From: Lepeophtheirus salmonis
Lineage: Eukaryota; Arthropoda; Copepoda; Siphonostomatoida; Caligidae
NCBI RefSeq assembly: GCF_016086655.4
Contig: NC_052138.2
Coordinates: forward strand, 37,459,403-37,523,402
Length of the DNA stretch: 64,000 bases
Direction: 5' to 3'
Every line of letters begins with the position of its first letter. Position 1 is the stretch's first letter. Shown here piece by piece: positions 32,781 through 44,519 of the stretch. The notes beneath the pieces are model-generated. The model saw only the letters and a list, made by a program, of their open reading frames with translations, ran no database searches and was not told the DNA's origin. Position numbers and translations under genes: made by a program.

Positions 32781-35700
32781 TTTTATTCGGAGTAAATCAG
32801 GTTTCATTTACCCGATTTGGACATAATGCACCAATTTAAAATTATTAGATGACACGAAATCAGTTAAAAATTATTTCAGCTCTGCAGCATCAGAATCTAT
32901 GGAGTCATGTGCGTCGTTTGGCATCCACCCAGCACTGAGGCACACAATATTTGTACAAAGGCAAGGTTAATAGAAGGTTGTAGGTTAAACCATCATGTAA
33001 TCGGCCTAGCTAGAATTTTCAATTTTATGTACCGTACCAACTGCTTGGCAAGACAGACAGATTTTGACATCATAGAGTATAACAACGGTAATTTATCAGT
33101 AATAGTCAAGGAAAGTGATATAAAGCTACTCTTGGTTATAGCTATACTCTATGTCGTCACATGTATTGCGACACTACAGCATCAAATACTGGATATATTA
33201 CAGCTGTTTATATCACAATTCAGTTAAAAATCTATGTTGCTCTTTTTTACTCATTATGTTAGTGAGATAATTTTGAGTGATTTATTTACAGCATTAAATA
33301 TTGAAGAATCAAGGTTTCCTGCAGTTTCTCTTTTCAAATTATTTCAAAAGAATTGAGAACGTATATTAAATGCAACAGAAAATGAGATCTCCAAGATAGA
33401 CATGTCTGAGTATATAAAGATGCAAATAATTTTCTTTCGTCCTTGCATTGCAAATACTCTAGACACAATCCTATAGAATACATTGCAATTAGAAGGAAAT
33501 TGATCAACTCTGCAAAAATTTCTTATTATACCCCATCTTACAGTGAGGGTACGTTCAATGAAATGACGTCACAGTTGATATTTCAAAAGATACATTTATT
33601 TTAATGTACTCATATCATATCCAGTGACGTCTTAGGTTAGAGGCATCATGACTTGGACTTATCTTGGAGCATGAGGAATTGGACTCAGAAACCTGATAAC
33701 TTCGAATTCGAAAAAATATATGCTATGGACAACTACGTATCTCTATGAGACTGGGAGGACAAGAATGATGTACTTAATGCATTAGGAAGGGATCCATTCG
33801 TATGTGAATGGATATTTGTATGTATATTAAGTAAATCAAGACATAAATATGGCCTCAAAGCGTTATAATATAGATTTCAGTCAGTTTTGGGATTTTTAAA
33901 TTGATGAAATGACTATATGTTGTATTGATATATGATTCATTTAGTCTGTAAAGTGATAGATAATGGTTACTATATGATTAATCAGACTCAACTTGGACAA
34001 GATAGTAAAAAGAGACGGTAGCTTAGAGTAGTCTGGGAATCTTTAAAATAACATAAAATTGCGAAAGATAGATTCAACTACGGTACAAAATGAAGGAGTG
34101 TTTTGGCCATTTAAGGACTTCTGTGTATTCAGTCAAGAAAATCATCATTATCTTCACCACTCTCATATTTTAAAAGCAACTTTATTATTTATGTTAATGA
34201 GGATCACAAGTTTAAGTTAGGAAGAGTATGGAACTGAAATGATTAAGCAAACAACTTTGACGATATGTTTATATATTTATCCATCAAATATTTTAAAGAT
34301 ACCAGCTATTTATTCAAGAGTTTATTTGGACGATTTCTTTACTCGTCATTTGCCAGGTGGTGGTTCATTGTCTGATCTGTAATTCGTGATGGAACTCAAC
34401 AAAAGAGTCATGACATTAGGATTGAGGTTTCTTTTTTAGTGATTTCATATCTATTATTTGTTTCAGTCACCTTGTCTTGCGTCAATTTAATTTATTTGAC
34501 TTCCATAATGCTAAATCTTATGAGATTTTGCATTAAATTTGATAGGAACAGCGTTGTATTTTAATTTCCTTAAGATTATCCGATTATTCTTGGGTGTTTA
34601 AATGGCTCTCTGGCAATGTGATTAGAGCATACTGCATGATGAAAGGACGACAGGAAGTCCTTAAAATGAACAGCTTTAATCCAGTCATCTGGAATCTCTA
34701 TTGACTATTAGTATTCAAGGAAACGAAACTTGAAATTGAATTGGGGGCTAGGATTTAATCCAAGCTTTACCTCGATCTCCAGAAAACTTATGGAAACTAC
34801 GTCGAGATAATAAAGTTTTTCCGAATTAGAGCAAACGTATAAAGCACAAAATTTTACCATTTTAGTAAAAGTATAAAACTATCATTTATGAACAAATACA
34901 GAATATGAAGTTTCTTGATAGAGAATCTGTAATCCCAAGTGGAGAAAGTATATTCAAATCTTATCACGTATTAAAAAGTTGAAGAATCAAATTATTCCTG
35001 AAGCTGAAGTTGAAAATAACATAGCCCCTCCTTGAGCTGCAGTTCATTCCCGCAAACTGATAATATTAATCTTCTACTGCCTTGCTTTACCAAACTGCCA
35101 AAAATCACTTGTCGCCTCTATGTATTTTTTTCTTTATGGGTGTATGTTACTCCGATAGAGGGTGCTCTGAAAATACTTCTTAGGATGTGCCACTTTTTTA
35201 AGCAACCACTGACCAAAAAGCTAACGATTGTCACAACATCTTGGAAATAATGTATATTTTTAATTATAGGTATTATAAAAATTGAGAACTTTTCGAGAAC
35301 AAGCACTGGATTTTACATAAAATATAAAGAAGTTGTACTGGGTTTGCGAATAGATTTATAAAGTACAAGGTTATATATTTGTTTGCAGAGCAGATTTTTA
35401 GTCGTAGGGATAACTTATATGTATATGCTGGTCACAGATGTGTTAAAAAGTAAGTTGTGTGTTACTGAAAATAAAAAAATTAGAGTATCAAGTAAACAAC
35501 TTTAAAATGTCCTCTCTAGTCAAAAAAATTGTATAACAATTTTGATTTCTCAACATAAATCCTTGTTTAATAACGTTTATAATTAATTAATATTTATAAA
35601 ATGAGTTTTTTTTTTTCTTATTTTTTTTTAATGGATGAAGTATAGAAACGTTATTTGAGTGAAAATATAATTGGGGCAAAAATAAATCATACTATACATC

Positions 35701-35805
35701 ATTTTAACCAATTTGAACAGAATGAGGACCCAAAACGTGCAGTAGTATTTTATTCCCCTTATTTTCCACAGGTCCACAGGATTATATTTATATATATATA
35801 TCATT
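32781..35805. other. Long stretch with no recognised gene
   Basis: About 3 kb in which I find no domain. Frames of 106 codons (32,907) and 72 codons (35,032) are not recognisable. An imperfect inverted repeat lies between 33,067 and 33,160 (CATAGAGTATA / TATACTCTATG). This is the largest stretch of the window without visible transposon signatures, so it may be older or unique DNA. Confidence 0.35.
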
Positions 35806-35817
35806 TTTTGGGGGGGT

Positions 35818-36649
35818 CAGGGGTCTAAGTTCTTGAAAAAAAAATTCAAAAAAACTTGAAATTTTTTTTTTTAAATTCAAGCTCTTTTTTGAAAAAAAAA
35901 AAATTTTCAAAAATCAAAAAACCACACCTAATAATATTTTTTATTTTTTTTTTTTTTTACACTAAAAATGTTAAAAATATTAATTTTTTTTTTAAATTGA
36001 AAAATTCCACAGCTGTTGACGAAAAATTAATAGTTTTGTAAATTTTTTTTAAAAACAAAAAAATAAAAAAATTTTTGGAGAAAAAAGATTTAATTATCAT
36101 ATTTTTGATAGCTATTCACAAAAAACAAAAATTTTCAAAAAATGAATTTTTTTTTTAAATTGAAAAACAGCTGCACAAAAAGAAATTTTCGGAGAAAAAA
36201 GATTTAATTATCATATTTTGGCCACAAAAATTTTTTAATTTATTTTTAAATTCTCAAAACTGTAAACAAAAAATAAAATTTCTGTCAAAAAAAGTTATAA
36301 ATATTAATTTTCACAGCTATTTACAAAATAATAAATTTTAAATTTTTTTTCACAAATTACAAAATGCTAACGAAAAATTAATTGTTTTGTAAATTTTTTT
36401 TTAAAAATCATAATCTATTTATAAAAAAACTTCAAAACTTAAAATTGTTTGCAAAAAAATGATTTTTTTGCAAAAACAAAACAAAAACTACATTATAAAC
36501 ATTCAGAAAATTATTTTCAAAATCGATAGCTATTCACAAAAAAAAACAATTTTTAGGGGAAAAAATAGAAAAATTAATTTTTTTGGAAATTTGGATATTT
36601 GGGATGGAGGGGCTGTAGCCCCTCCATCCCATCTTTGCTTTCACCCCTG
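35818..36649. repeat. T/A-rich R2 element, long copy
   Basis: Starts CAGGGGTCTAAGTTCTTG and ends CTTTCACCCCTG, matching the edge words of the R2 copy at 3,992-4,245. The inside is a degenerate array of TTCACAAAAAA, AAATTTTT and AAAATTAATAGTTTTGTAAA words. Near the right edge is a GC-rich 13-bp inverted repeat (GGGATGGAGGGGC...CCCTCCATCCC, 36,601-36,630). Length is 832 bp. Short frames inside are low-complexity. Confidence 0.55.
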
Positions 36650-36689
36650 AATGTGTCATTACACAATCAAAAAACATCTTAAAAAGTAA

Positions 36690-36975
36690 ATAATTTTTTT
36701 GTCATCCCATGTCTCAAAGTATAAAAATGTCGGAGTAACAACAGAAAGACAAAGCATGCGCAATCTCCTCTGCGCCGGTGTCAGTGTCGAGAAGGCTGCA
36801 GAGACCGTTAACATCTCTATCCAGACTGCATACAACATCAAGAACTACACTTAGTCAAGAAAAATCCAAAGTTATGCAGCAACAAGATGACTGACGTCTT
36901 TCTGCTTCCAAGTTACCTTCACCCAATCCCTTCCCCAAGTCCCTAGACTTTACAGTTTTGGACATCTTGGAGATA
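36690..36975 (+). pseudogene. Tc1/mariner relic family M5: N-terminus fused to a C-terminal scrap
   Basis: The plus strand reads TTERQSMRNLLCAGVSVEKA, then AETVNISIQTAYNIKNYT, stop. This is a helix-turn-helix N-terminus with the (S)VEKAA-TV-IS--TAYNIK pattern that is repeated at 55,100-55,215 and on the minus strand at 63,130-63,240. About 70 bp later, PSPNPFPKSLDFTVLDILE corresponds to the SPDLNPLDFTVW third catalytic block. The whole catalytic middle is therefore missing. The minus-strand 60-codon frame is its shadow. Confidence 0.55.
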
Positions 36976-36979
36976 AATG

Positions 36980-37615
36980 GCGGCAAATTCAAATGTACCA
37001 GTCTTACATATTAAATAAAATATTGTAATATTTAAACATATCGGAAATTGGTCTCGAGTTGTTTTTTCTTGATTCCCTAAAAATTACATTTTTAGTCATA
37101 CCACTATTGAATGTTTTGGATCCCACCTCTGTAGAGTTGTAAATTCTAAGCACGTTTAGTATATATAAATAAAAGAAACCCATTGGAATCTTAAGTCTGT
37201 CATAACAAGTCAAGTCTAAATCCTTTATATTTTCATTGAGTAGGATACGAGGCCTTGAATATTTTTATCAAGTCCTCAGATTAAATGTAAAGAATTTAAT
37301 TAAAAAACTTTTCAGAATAATTAAGTTGTAACAATTAGAGGAGAAGCACCCGAATATTAACAAAGGAACATTTTTTTTTTTTTTTGGTAGAAACAAAACT
37401 TTGAAAATAAATGTTTTACCTGTTTTACAGTTTAAATTTTTGATAAAAGCTCAAAACTCTCCATCACAGTCTCTGCCGCCCCCACTGATTAATTACAATT
37501 ATAAAATAGGGTCAAAGGGTTTCTTAATTTGAGTATAAAGTTGGTTCAAGTTGAATCAAGAGTCTTTAAAATATAGTCAATTAAGCTCAAACACAAGTCA
37601 ACATTTCTGATGAGG
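36980..37615. other. AT-rich DNA with no supported gene
   Basis: No gene; a poly-T run lies at about 37,371-37,386. Confidence 0.4.
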
Positions 37616-37639
37616 GTTATGTCGGTCTTTATTTATTGG

Positions 37640-37830
37640 GGCCAGTTCAATCCAGTCTTAGGACCTGTCCTTAAGACTGTCGGTCCTTAGGAATGTCAGT
37701 ACTATAAATGATTAAACAAAGAAGAAATAACTTTGAGTGACGTCATCAAGGTCCGAACATTTTAAGTTTTTTAGGACGGATATACAAGACTGGACCAAGA
37801 TTGAACCGGAAGGGACTGGAGTAAGGAAAA
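37640..37830. repeat. Possible foldback element
   Basis: GCCAGTTCAATCCAGTCTTA at the left and, reversed, CCGGTTCAATCTTGGTCCAG at the right form an imperfect inverted repeat around a core containing TGACGTCATC. Several GGTCC/GGACC words recur within it. No coding potential. Confidence 0.35.
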
Positions 37831-37869
37831 ACGTTCGTTAGGACGTCTTTTGCATCCATCTCGAACGTG

Positions 37870-38760
37870 TCCTTCAGATTTAAAACAGAGCTGGGGGATA
37901 TGTCAAAATTTGGACTAATGTGCAGAAGAATACCTCTTACTAAGTAATGTTTATCAGGAATATCTTTTATGGATAAATTTACGAAACAATAACAAATATG
38001 TTGTGTACACAGTACGAGTTGTTATTTATACGTCTGAGTGTATTTCACTTAATCATAATACCGACCACTTTAATTACTGAGATCTATTAATTGATGCTAT
38101 TGTTTCAATTAAAATAACTTATTTATTATCGTTTTATGAGTTATGGTGCACTTGAATTTTATAATATGCCGCAGAGTACCTCTTAAATAGTCATTTTTAT
38201 AAGGAAAATTAGACATTAGACCTTGAATATGTATATCGAATAAAAAAATAGAATTTCAATGTTTACATTGAAAGTAACGTAAATTATTTATTTAAATATA
38301 AATCCTTCGTCCCATTTTCTGAAATTGTAACTTGTACAGCATGCTTGTATAAAGTACAACTTGTTCACAGAATATAACACTGAAAAATTCTTTCGATGTA
38401 GTCTGGCCAGTCATGTGGTTCTCGAGATTGGCTTTTGTCACTATACCCCTTTTTGATGCAATCAGTATGACTCCCCAAAAGTTTTTTTGATCTTGACTTT
38501 GTCTAAAGCTCTGTTTACACGGCAAAGTTTTTAAAATGATCATTTATCTCTTTAATTTGGATTCAAAAAGTGTCACGTCCACACGAGACCAAAATTTATT
38601 TTGTCAAAGATGTGTCATTAGCAGGAATCTTGATAAATCAGCGATCGAAGTAAATTGTCGGTTGTACTATCAGTGTCGATGTATACAGTGCGTAGAGTTG
38701 ACATTATTGTCAGGAAAAATCGAGCGCGAGGAGAAGGCGAGAGCGAGACAAATGGTTATT
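37870..38760. other. No supported gene
   Basis: The frames at 38,292 (minus, 83 codons) and 38,536 (plus, 94 codons) have no recognised motif. An 18-base GC-rich word at 38,722-38,739 recurs as its exact complement at 43,032-43,049. Confidence 0.35.
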
Positions 38761-39600
38761 GATGAAAATTATGTGTATTTTGGGAATGTTAAAAAAAGAA
38801 ATCGAAAATTGATATGGTAACCCTGACAATTGGAAGAATATTTTTAAGGAGCTTAGCTCATGGCGTTTCATTAAATCAGCTGCAATCATATAGGATGACG
38901 GAGAAGGAAATAAGAAATGATCTTAGCAAGAATTACTTCGATGTCGATGCTCAATTCTACATTGAGTCCCACAAAGACTTACAATTACAACTGCCCAATA
39001 AACATCAAGGTTACTATCCGTATTATACAAGGACGCACGTTTTGAATATAATTGTAGTAGTAGAAACGAGTTAGTCAGGAGTTAATTAATAATGACAATC
39101 CCCGATGAGAAGAAAATTCATTATTCATTTTAAAAATTCAAAAAAAAGGAGTCCGAAAAAATTCACACGATTTACATAACTATATATAGTATGGTATTAA
39201 GACCCTTGTTAATATGAACTACCTTTTTTATGATTTTCTTAGGGGGGTGGGGGAAGAAAATGCATTAAAGAGAAGAACCTTCTACATCTCCAATAAGCAT
39301 TAGTGCAGGGAACATTAATTAAATTCGTATATATTTATTTTATTATGTATTTTTAAAACAATTTACACCAAAGATAAGCAATAATTCTTCTTTTAGAGGG
39401 AGATGTCTACACAACGAGGACCTATTAAATAATAAACAAAAAAGCAGGAAGAGGACACGCAACAATCTTTTTTCCTTCTTTCATTCTTAAAATTAGTTTT
39501 TTCATTAGAAACATGTCAACTCTAACAATGTATTAACGCTGCTATTAAATTACACAACAATAAAAACACTGGACCACAGTTCTAATGTAGATACAAGCCC
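38761..39600 (+). repeat. R1 plus-strand copy, extended
   Basis: Begins GTGTATTTTGGGAATGTTAA, carries the R1 core up to about 39,045, then continues with sequence shared with the 54.2 kb copy (AATTAATAATGACAATCCCC, ATTCAAAAAAAAGGAGTCCG) and the 59 kb copy (CTTCTACATCTCCAATAAGC, TTAGTGCAGGGAA). R1 is therefore at least 800 bp long in its fullest form. No protein is encoded in any frame. Confidence 0.6.
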
Positions 39601-39739
39601 AAAATGGATAAATATGCCATATTGACAAGGCCTTTGTCTCACTGGTGGGTACGCCTGTTTTTTTACCTGGTTAATTCTTTAATAGACCCATGTGTTGTTA
39701 GGTCATCTCTAGAGTTGTATAAAATATGTGCTTCCATTA

Positions 39740-40050
39740 TGTAAAAAAAAAAAAGAAAAAAATGAAAATTGACATCTTCACCTTGACAATTTGAAGAATA
39801 TTCAGGAGACGAGCAGCTTGGCTGTCATAACATTTCATGAGATTAGCAGCAAGCACCTATAGGAAGGAGGTAATAAAATATAAAGCTCAATTCTTATTTA
39901 GTGAAAGCAGGCATTACTCCAATGGCGATTTTCAAATATACTCTGAGTCCAAAAAATTTCCTAACAAATCCACAGCGTTACTCTCCATCATTACATCAAT
40001 TACTTTATGCTTGATATGTGTTCTATTTTTAAGAGTTAAAGAATAAGAAA
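39740..40050 (+). repeat. R1 plus-strand copy
   Basis: A further R1 copy: GAGCAGCTTGGCTGTCATAA, CATTTCATGAGATTAGCAGC, CATTACTCCAATGGCGATTT, TACTCTGAGTCC. It lies directly after the copy ending about 39,600, in the same orientation. Confidence 0.55.
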
Positions 40051-40566
40051 ATAAAAACACTCATCAGGCTGTCAACGAGAGAAAAATCTCGTACGTGTTT
40101 GAGGTCAAATAATAAGTCTGAATATAGCAGTATATACAGTTGTTATAGCCCTTTAAAATTGATACGTTTGGGATTTGTTATAGTACCGAAAGGTCCATTT
40201 AAATCTGAAGCACTTTGAATTATAAACTTCAACAATATTTAATTTATTCATTAACAATAGAATTTCAAGAATCTTTCAACTATCAGACATTATTTGGTCA
40301 TTTGATCAAATTGAAAATATTTAAACGATAATAAATCAATTATGTGCCTTTTGTTTTTGTATCTTAATTATGTAGGTGCAAGAGCATTATACTTTATGAA
40401 TTATTGCATTATTTTATGATCTATTCAATCTTCTATGTACCAAGTAGGTATATCAGTTTTTAAAATTTGTGTTTATGTATTAAAGTCAACTTACAAAAAA
40501 GAAACAATAAAATTTTAACACGATTAATATTATAAATAGATGTATGTCTTAGCTCTCTAAATCATA
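40051..40566. other. AT-rich DNA with no supported gene
   Basis: Nothing recognised. Confidence 0.4.
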
Positions 40567-41143
40567 TAGCCTTCCAGGAATGATGGCTTATCCTCCAGTC
40601 TTCCAGGCGGTAGATGAAGGCCTGGCACCCGCTGCAGAATTAGTCCTCTGTCATGGCGTCTCAGTGCTGACTGATAGTGGCTTTGAGGGACTCAGTGTTT
40701 GGATAGCAGACACTACAGACCTTCTCCTTGTCATGTACCTAAAAGTTGTAGTCAAGGAGTTTGGTATCAGGGCTGTAGAAGGACCAAAAGCGTTTTAAAA
40801 AACCTGCAAAAGAGTCTTGCAACTGAGGAGATGGGATTCTTTCATTGCTGGTGTCAAAAGTGGCCTCTCATCCCTCACCAGACTCTTTCCATCGACTTTT
40901 TTGATAGCTCTCTACATAGTCTAGTGTGAAACCCAGAGATCTCTTGCATGAGCCCTCATAGACTTGAGGGAATTATCCTGGGTTGTTTTCTTTAATTCCT
41001 CCAGATCCAGTACGGCCTTTTTAAGAGAGCCTTTCTTCCTTTCCAACGTTTCAGACTTGCTGATGGCGTAGGCGATAGTCCCGTAGATGCCTAACTGCTT
41101 GGAGTGTACGAAAGAAAATTTGTCGATCACGTTCAAGTGGCAT
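40567..41143 (-). pseudogene. M1 mariner-like relic, shared-deletion copy
   Basis: The minus strand starts with ATG at 41,141-41,143 (MPLERDRQIFF). It runs through GIYGTIAYAISKSETLERKK, KSMRAHARDLWVSH, RAIKKVDGKSLVRDERPLLT and CKTLLQ, then joins directly to FWSFYSPDTKLLDYNF (the third catalytic block, Asp present), then EKVCSVCYPNTESLKATIS and CQAFIYRLEDW. The first two catalytic aspartates are absent. The frame changes about four times. The plus-strand frames at 40,580 and 40,699 are shadows. This is the most complete of the five M1 relics and shows best what was deleted. Confidence 0.75.
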
Positions 41144-41149
41144 TTTCTG

Positions 41150-41883
41150 GATTTGTATGTAAGCTAGAGAGCTCAGGTGTGTTCTGGTTTGTTACTAATT
41201 GTTTATGCTCTAATATATGGAAGTATGAATTAATTTCAATCCCAAAACCCTTTATTAATTATTGAATTAGTAAATGTTTAGATTTGAAGGGACCACACGG
41301 TATAAAAATCCTGGACAGATTCGTTTTATAGGTACATTTTAACTGTATAGGTTGCTCTTATATCCAGCTAAATTTCTGGACAGTTTAAAAAAACACTGTA
41401 GCTAGACTATTTTCCAATAGAGTCTAATATATAAATGGAAAGGTATTTTTCATAATAGTAGATGTGAAGTGTTCATTGACATTAACAAATGATAAGTTTG
41501 ATAAAAATTGATATGAGGATTATATTGGAAATATCAGAGCATGATTTAATATATACAATTGTAGGTATTATCTGTCAAATGTCTAAAAACAAATTTCTAA
41601 GCCCTCCCAGAAATGAATATTGTATTAAGAACGTATAATTAGATGATAGGCCAATGACAAGTTATAAACATTATATAAATTTGAGGATTACAATGACCTG
41701 TCCAAATCCAGTGAAACAAACTTTTAAATTACAAAATTTCAGGAAATAACAAAATCCTGTTATTTAATAGAAATACTGTAACGTTTAGAAAAAAATATAT
41801 ATAAACTTTAAACTAGTTTTACTCATCATATTATCAACTTTTATCATAATTACTTATGTACACGGTTTGTTGTTTATATATAG
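41150..41883. other. AT-rich DNA with no supported gene
   Basis: The first 110 bp may be the M1 5' flank, since a similar sequence occurs near 4,930-5,000. Otherwise unassigned. Confidence 0.35.
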
Positions 41884-41953
41884 AGCATATCATGGGGCAC
41901 ACTTGTCTGAATTCCGTTACCTGATCCAACGGGCAAGGAAAAATTTAAAAATG
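41884..41953 (+). CDS. Candidate internal exon of an unknown gene
   Basis: A 70-bp segment lies between an acceptor (GTTTGTTGTTTATATATAG, AG at 41,882-41,883) and a consensus donor (ATG|GTAAGT at 41,954). After one base finishing a split codon it reads AYHGAHLSEFRYLIQRARKN, then LKM, uninterrupted and of mixed, globular composition unlike the low-complexity frames around it. It ends exactly at a codon boundary. I do not recognise the protein. It is compatible in phase with the candidate exon at 49,712. Without transcripts this remains a prediction. Confidence 0.3.
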
Positions 41954-43310
41954 GTAAGTTATGAAAAACTTAATTTTTGATGGAGTTGTATCATTGTGAA
42001 ATATACATCAGAGTCCACGGGGTAAAAGTTAACTTTTGCTTCAATTATAACTAGAATCATAATAGCTTTAAAATGAAGAAGTTTTTGAAACATTAAATTA
42101 ATATTTAATGTGTAAGAAATTGAATTATAGGGGCCAATAACTATTCCTTATTTCTGTTCTCATTTTGTTATTACTACAAGGAGATAATATTATATGTAGA
42201 GAAACATAGAGAAGGGATTTTCATTGGCAGTTCGGCGTAACAGGGCAGCAGCTGAACTTTGGACAGAAAAAAAGTCATTTAGATTCATTGCAGTCTTTGT
42301 AGTTTTTCCACACACACAAAATCATCATTAGCAGTGTTTTTAACGAGCAAAGCTCTACAGTAAAATATTTAGGAATAAATATGTCATAGATATATGCTTT
42401 GTTCTTTGGACCTTCCACCTATCACTTTAAACGTTTTTTTAAACGTTAAAATGAGCGAATCCAAGGGACTCAGTGTTTGGGTTCCAAGTTCATAGAGATC
42501 TCTTCCTCCACCATCTTAAGGATGGGACAAATTTTTTTACATTTGTAGTATAGATGAATCGAGGTCTCAAAGTTTTAAGTTGACAAACCTTTATAGAATC
42601 AAAATCGAATCTGTAGCTCAATCTCGCCTACAAACGAACTAAAACACAAATATTAAGTACAATAGTTGGTCTAATGTATTTAGTGAGCATGATTTTTTGG
42701 TATTTTTTAGGAACTGAGAATTAAAACTTCGTACTTCGAAAAAATGCTTCATGAATGTGGTTCTTCTTATGTATTCATATTTAATATTCGTGGATGTGTT
42801 AACATCTCCCTCTAAAAAAAGAAATATCGCCTATATCTCCAATAAATTAAGTTAAAAATCCATAATTAATAATTACATATAAAATTAAATACTATTATAA
42901 TATTTTACCGGCACTAATGCTATTTGAAATGTCTCTTTATAGCAGAAATTCATTTTCTCCTTCCAAAATCATGTATCATGAAGCTAATATTGAGCTGGGG
43001 TTTAGTTCAGGCGTACCATATGTCACACTACCGCCTTCTCCTCGCGCTCTTACAAAAAAACTGATAAGTGATTGGGCCTAGAACAAGGAGCCATTGGCCA
43101 ACCTCAATTCAAATATAATAATTGATCAAATATATATTTATTTATTTTTCTCATCTGCAAGGTCTTTATGAATAAATATTTAGATGTACAAAAATAAAAA
43201 TAAGAAATATATAATAAGAAATTTTTGTTTGTTTGAAAAACATTATTTAACATCATAATAAAAAATTAATTAATTTTTTAAAAGACCTAAAAACTGAAAA
43301 CAATCAAACA
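41954..43310. other. Possible intron; no recognised gene
   Basis: No coding sequence I can support. A second exon-like piece, after the acceptor CATTGGCAG near 42,230, is too ambiguous to call. The exact 18-base complement of 38,722-38,739 lies at 43,032-43,049. Confidence 0.3.
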
Positions 43311-44063
43311 ACTGTCAGATGAGATAAAAGTGGAGTTGCTTAGCCACAACCAGCATCCGTACATTTGACGACAAAAGCCTAAAAACACTACTCCAATAGT
43401 GAAACACGGTGGCAGAAGCATTTATGATTTTTGTTTGTTTTGCTACCAATGGAACTGGAGAGCTTAACAAAATTGATGGCATCATAAAAAAGGACGACTA
43501 CATCGAGATTCTTGAAATGCATCTACATCAATCAGCAAAGATGCTTAAACTTGGAAGAAATTGGTGTTTCCAGCAAGCAAAGCAAAGCAAATACTCAAAA
43601 ATGGCTCACATAAGTTTTGGGTAACACACTGGACATCCCAAAATCCTGACCTTAATCCTATTGAGAATCTATTGACTACACTCAAAAAAGCAGTGTGAAA
43701 AAGACATCCAACAAATCTGGAATACCATTGGAGATTCTGTCAAGAAGAGTGTGCCAAAATCGATTTCAGTTTTTGCCTTAATTTGTTAATGACTTATCCC
43801 AAGCGTACTCAATATTTGAAGAAGCCAGAGCCCAAAGTATTAAGTCATTTTGCTCTCGGGTATGAATACTTATGAAACGCCAAAAATGATATTTATTTTG
43901 TTAATTTACTCCGAAAAATGAATAAACTATTATAATTTTTTTAGTTAAGAGTAATTTCTGATTGACTAAGAAAATTCTAAATGAGTTTCAGATCCAACAT
44001 GAATATCTAATTTTGTTTGCTTGGCATTTTTTGAGAGGGTACGAATAGTTTTGGGCTCAACTG
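43311..44063 (+). mobile_element. Tc1-type (DD34E) transposon relic, 5'-truncated
   Basis: The plus strand reads LSDEIKVELLSHNQHPYI (first catalytic Asp at 43,318-43,320), then NTTPIVKHGGRS, then the 71-codon frame CFATNGTGELNKIDGIIKKD, YIEILEMHLHQSAKMLKLGR and NWCFQQAK, where QQDND should stand. After a frameshift comes WTSQNPDLNPIENLLTTLKK (catalytic Glu at 43,663-43,665), then RHPTNLEYHWRFCQEECAK and TYPKR. The order and wording (VKHGG, GTG-L, LGR-W-FQQ, SQ-PDLNPIENL, FCQEEWAKI, YPKRL) are those of Tc1 elements best known from fishes. The right terminal repeat ends TTGGGCTCAACTG at 44,063, followed by TA. The N-terminus and left end are missing, and the second Asp is Ala. Confidence 0.75.
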
Positions 44064-44195
44064 TATAGATAATCTAATGTACTTAACAAAAAAACAAACA
44101 AAAAAGAGAGAGAGAGAGAAACAGCAAAACAACTCAAACAAATAAAAAAAAAAAAAAGCAAGCCAACTCAATCCAGATTTTTTTGCCTATACTTC

Positions 44196-44519
44196 TTATA
44201 CCAACCTAAGAATACATTCATACCGAAGTGATATCGATGGAAAATATCTAATTAATTCGGCGGCATAGTTCCATGATGTGTCTTTCGATCGGAGAATCCT
44301 CAAGGATAAAACGATGTATCTAGCTACATCCGATATCAAGATAGTCCTTCGATTTCTACCACCAGTACCACCCCTATCTTCTGTTATCTGTAGAGCAATA
44401 TAAGCTTTAAAGTTACTGACAGCCACAGTAATTAATTTTTCCTCATCTGAACTTTGATTTCTGTTAGACAGAATAGCAAATAGCACAAAACCTTCCCAAT
44501 ATCTTGCCTCAAAATCTAA
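44196..44519 (-). other. Candidate exon or coding remnant, unknown
   Basis: The minus-strand frame is open from about 44,519 to 44,196 and reads QVYLDFEARYWEGFVLFAIL, DEEKLITVAVSNFKAYIALQ, TEDRGGTGGRNRRTILISDV and YAAELIRYFPSISLRYECIL. Composition is balanced and unlike transposase. A possible acceptor (TATATTTAG) precedes DFEARY and a possible donor (TTG|GTATAAG) follows LRL. An in-frame TAA lies just upstream, so it would have to be an exon and not a gene start. I recognise no domain. Confidence 0.3.

Noticed and set aside
35856..36650. 61- and 63-codon frames in the long R2 copy
   Set aside because: Homopolymer-driven Phe/Lys/Asn strings without any motif.
44196..44519. Possible bestrophin-like exon, because of a weak resemblance of RRTILISDVARYIVLSLRIL to a bestrophin segment
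   Set aside because: The resemblance covers only a few residues and the surrounding residues do not fit; left as unknown.
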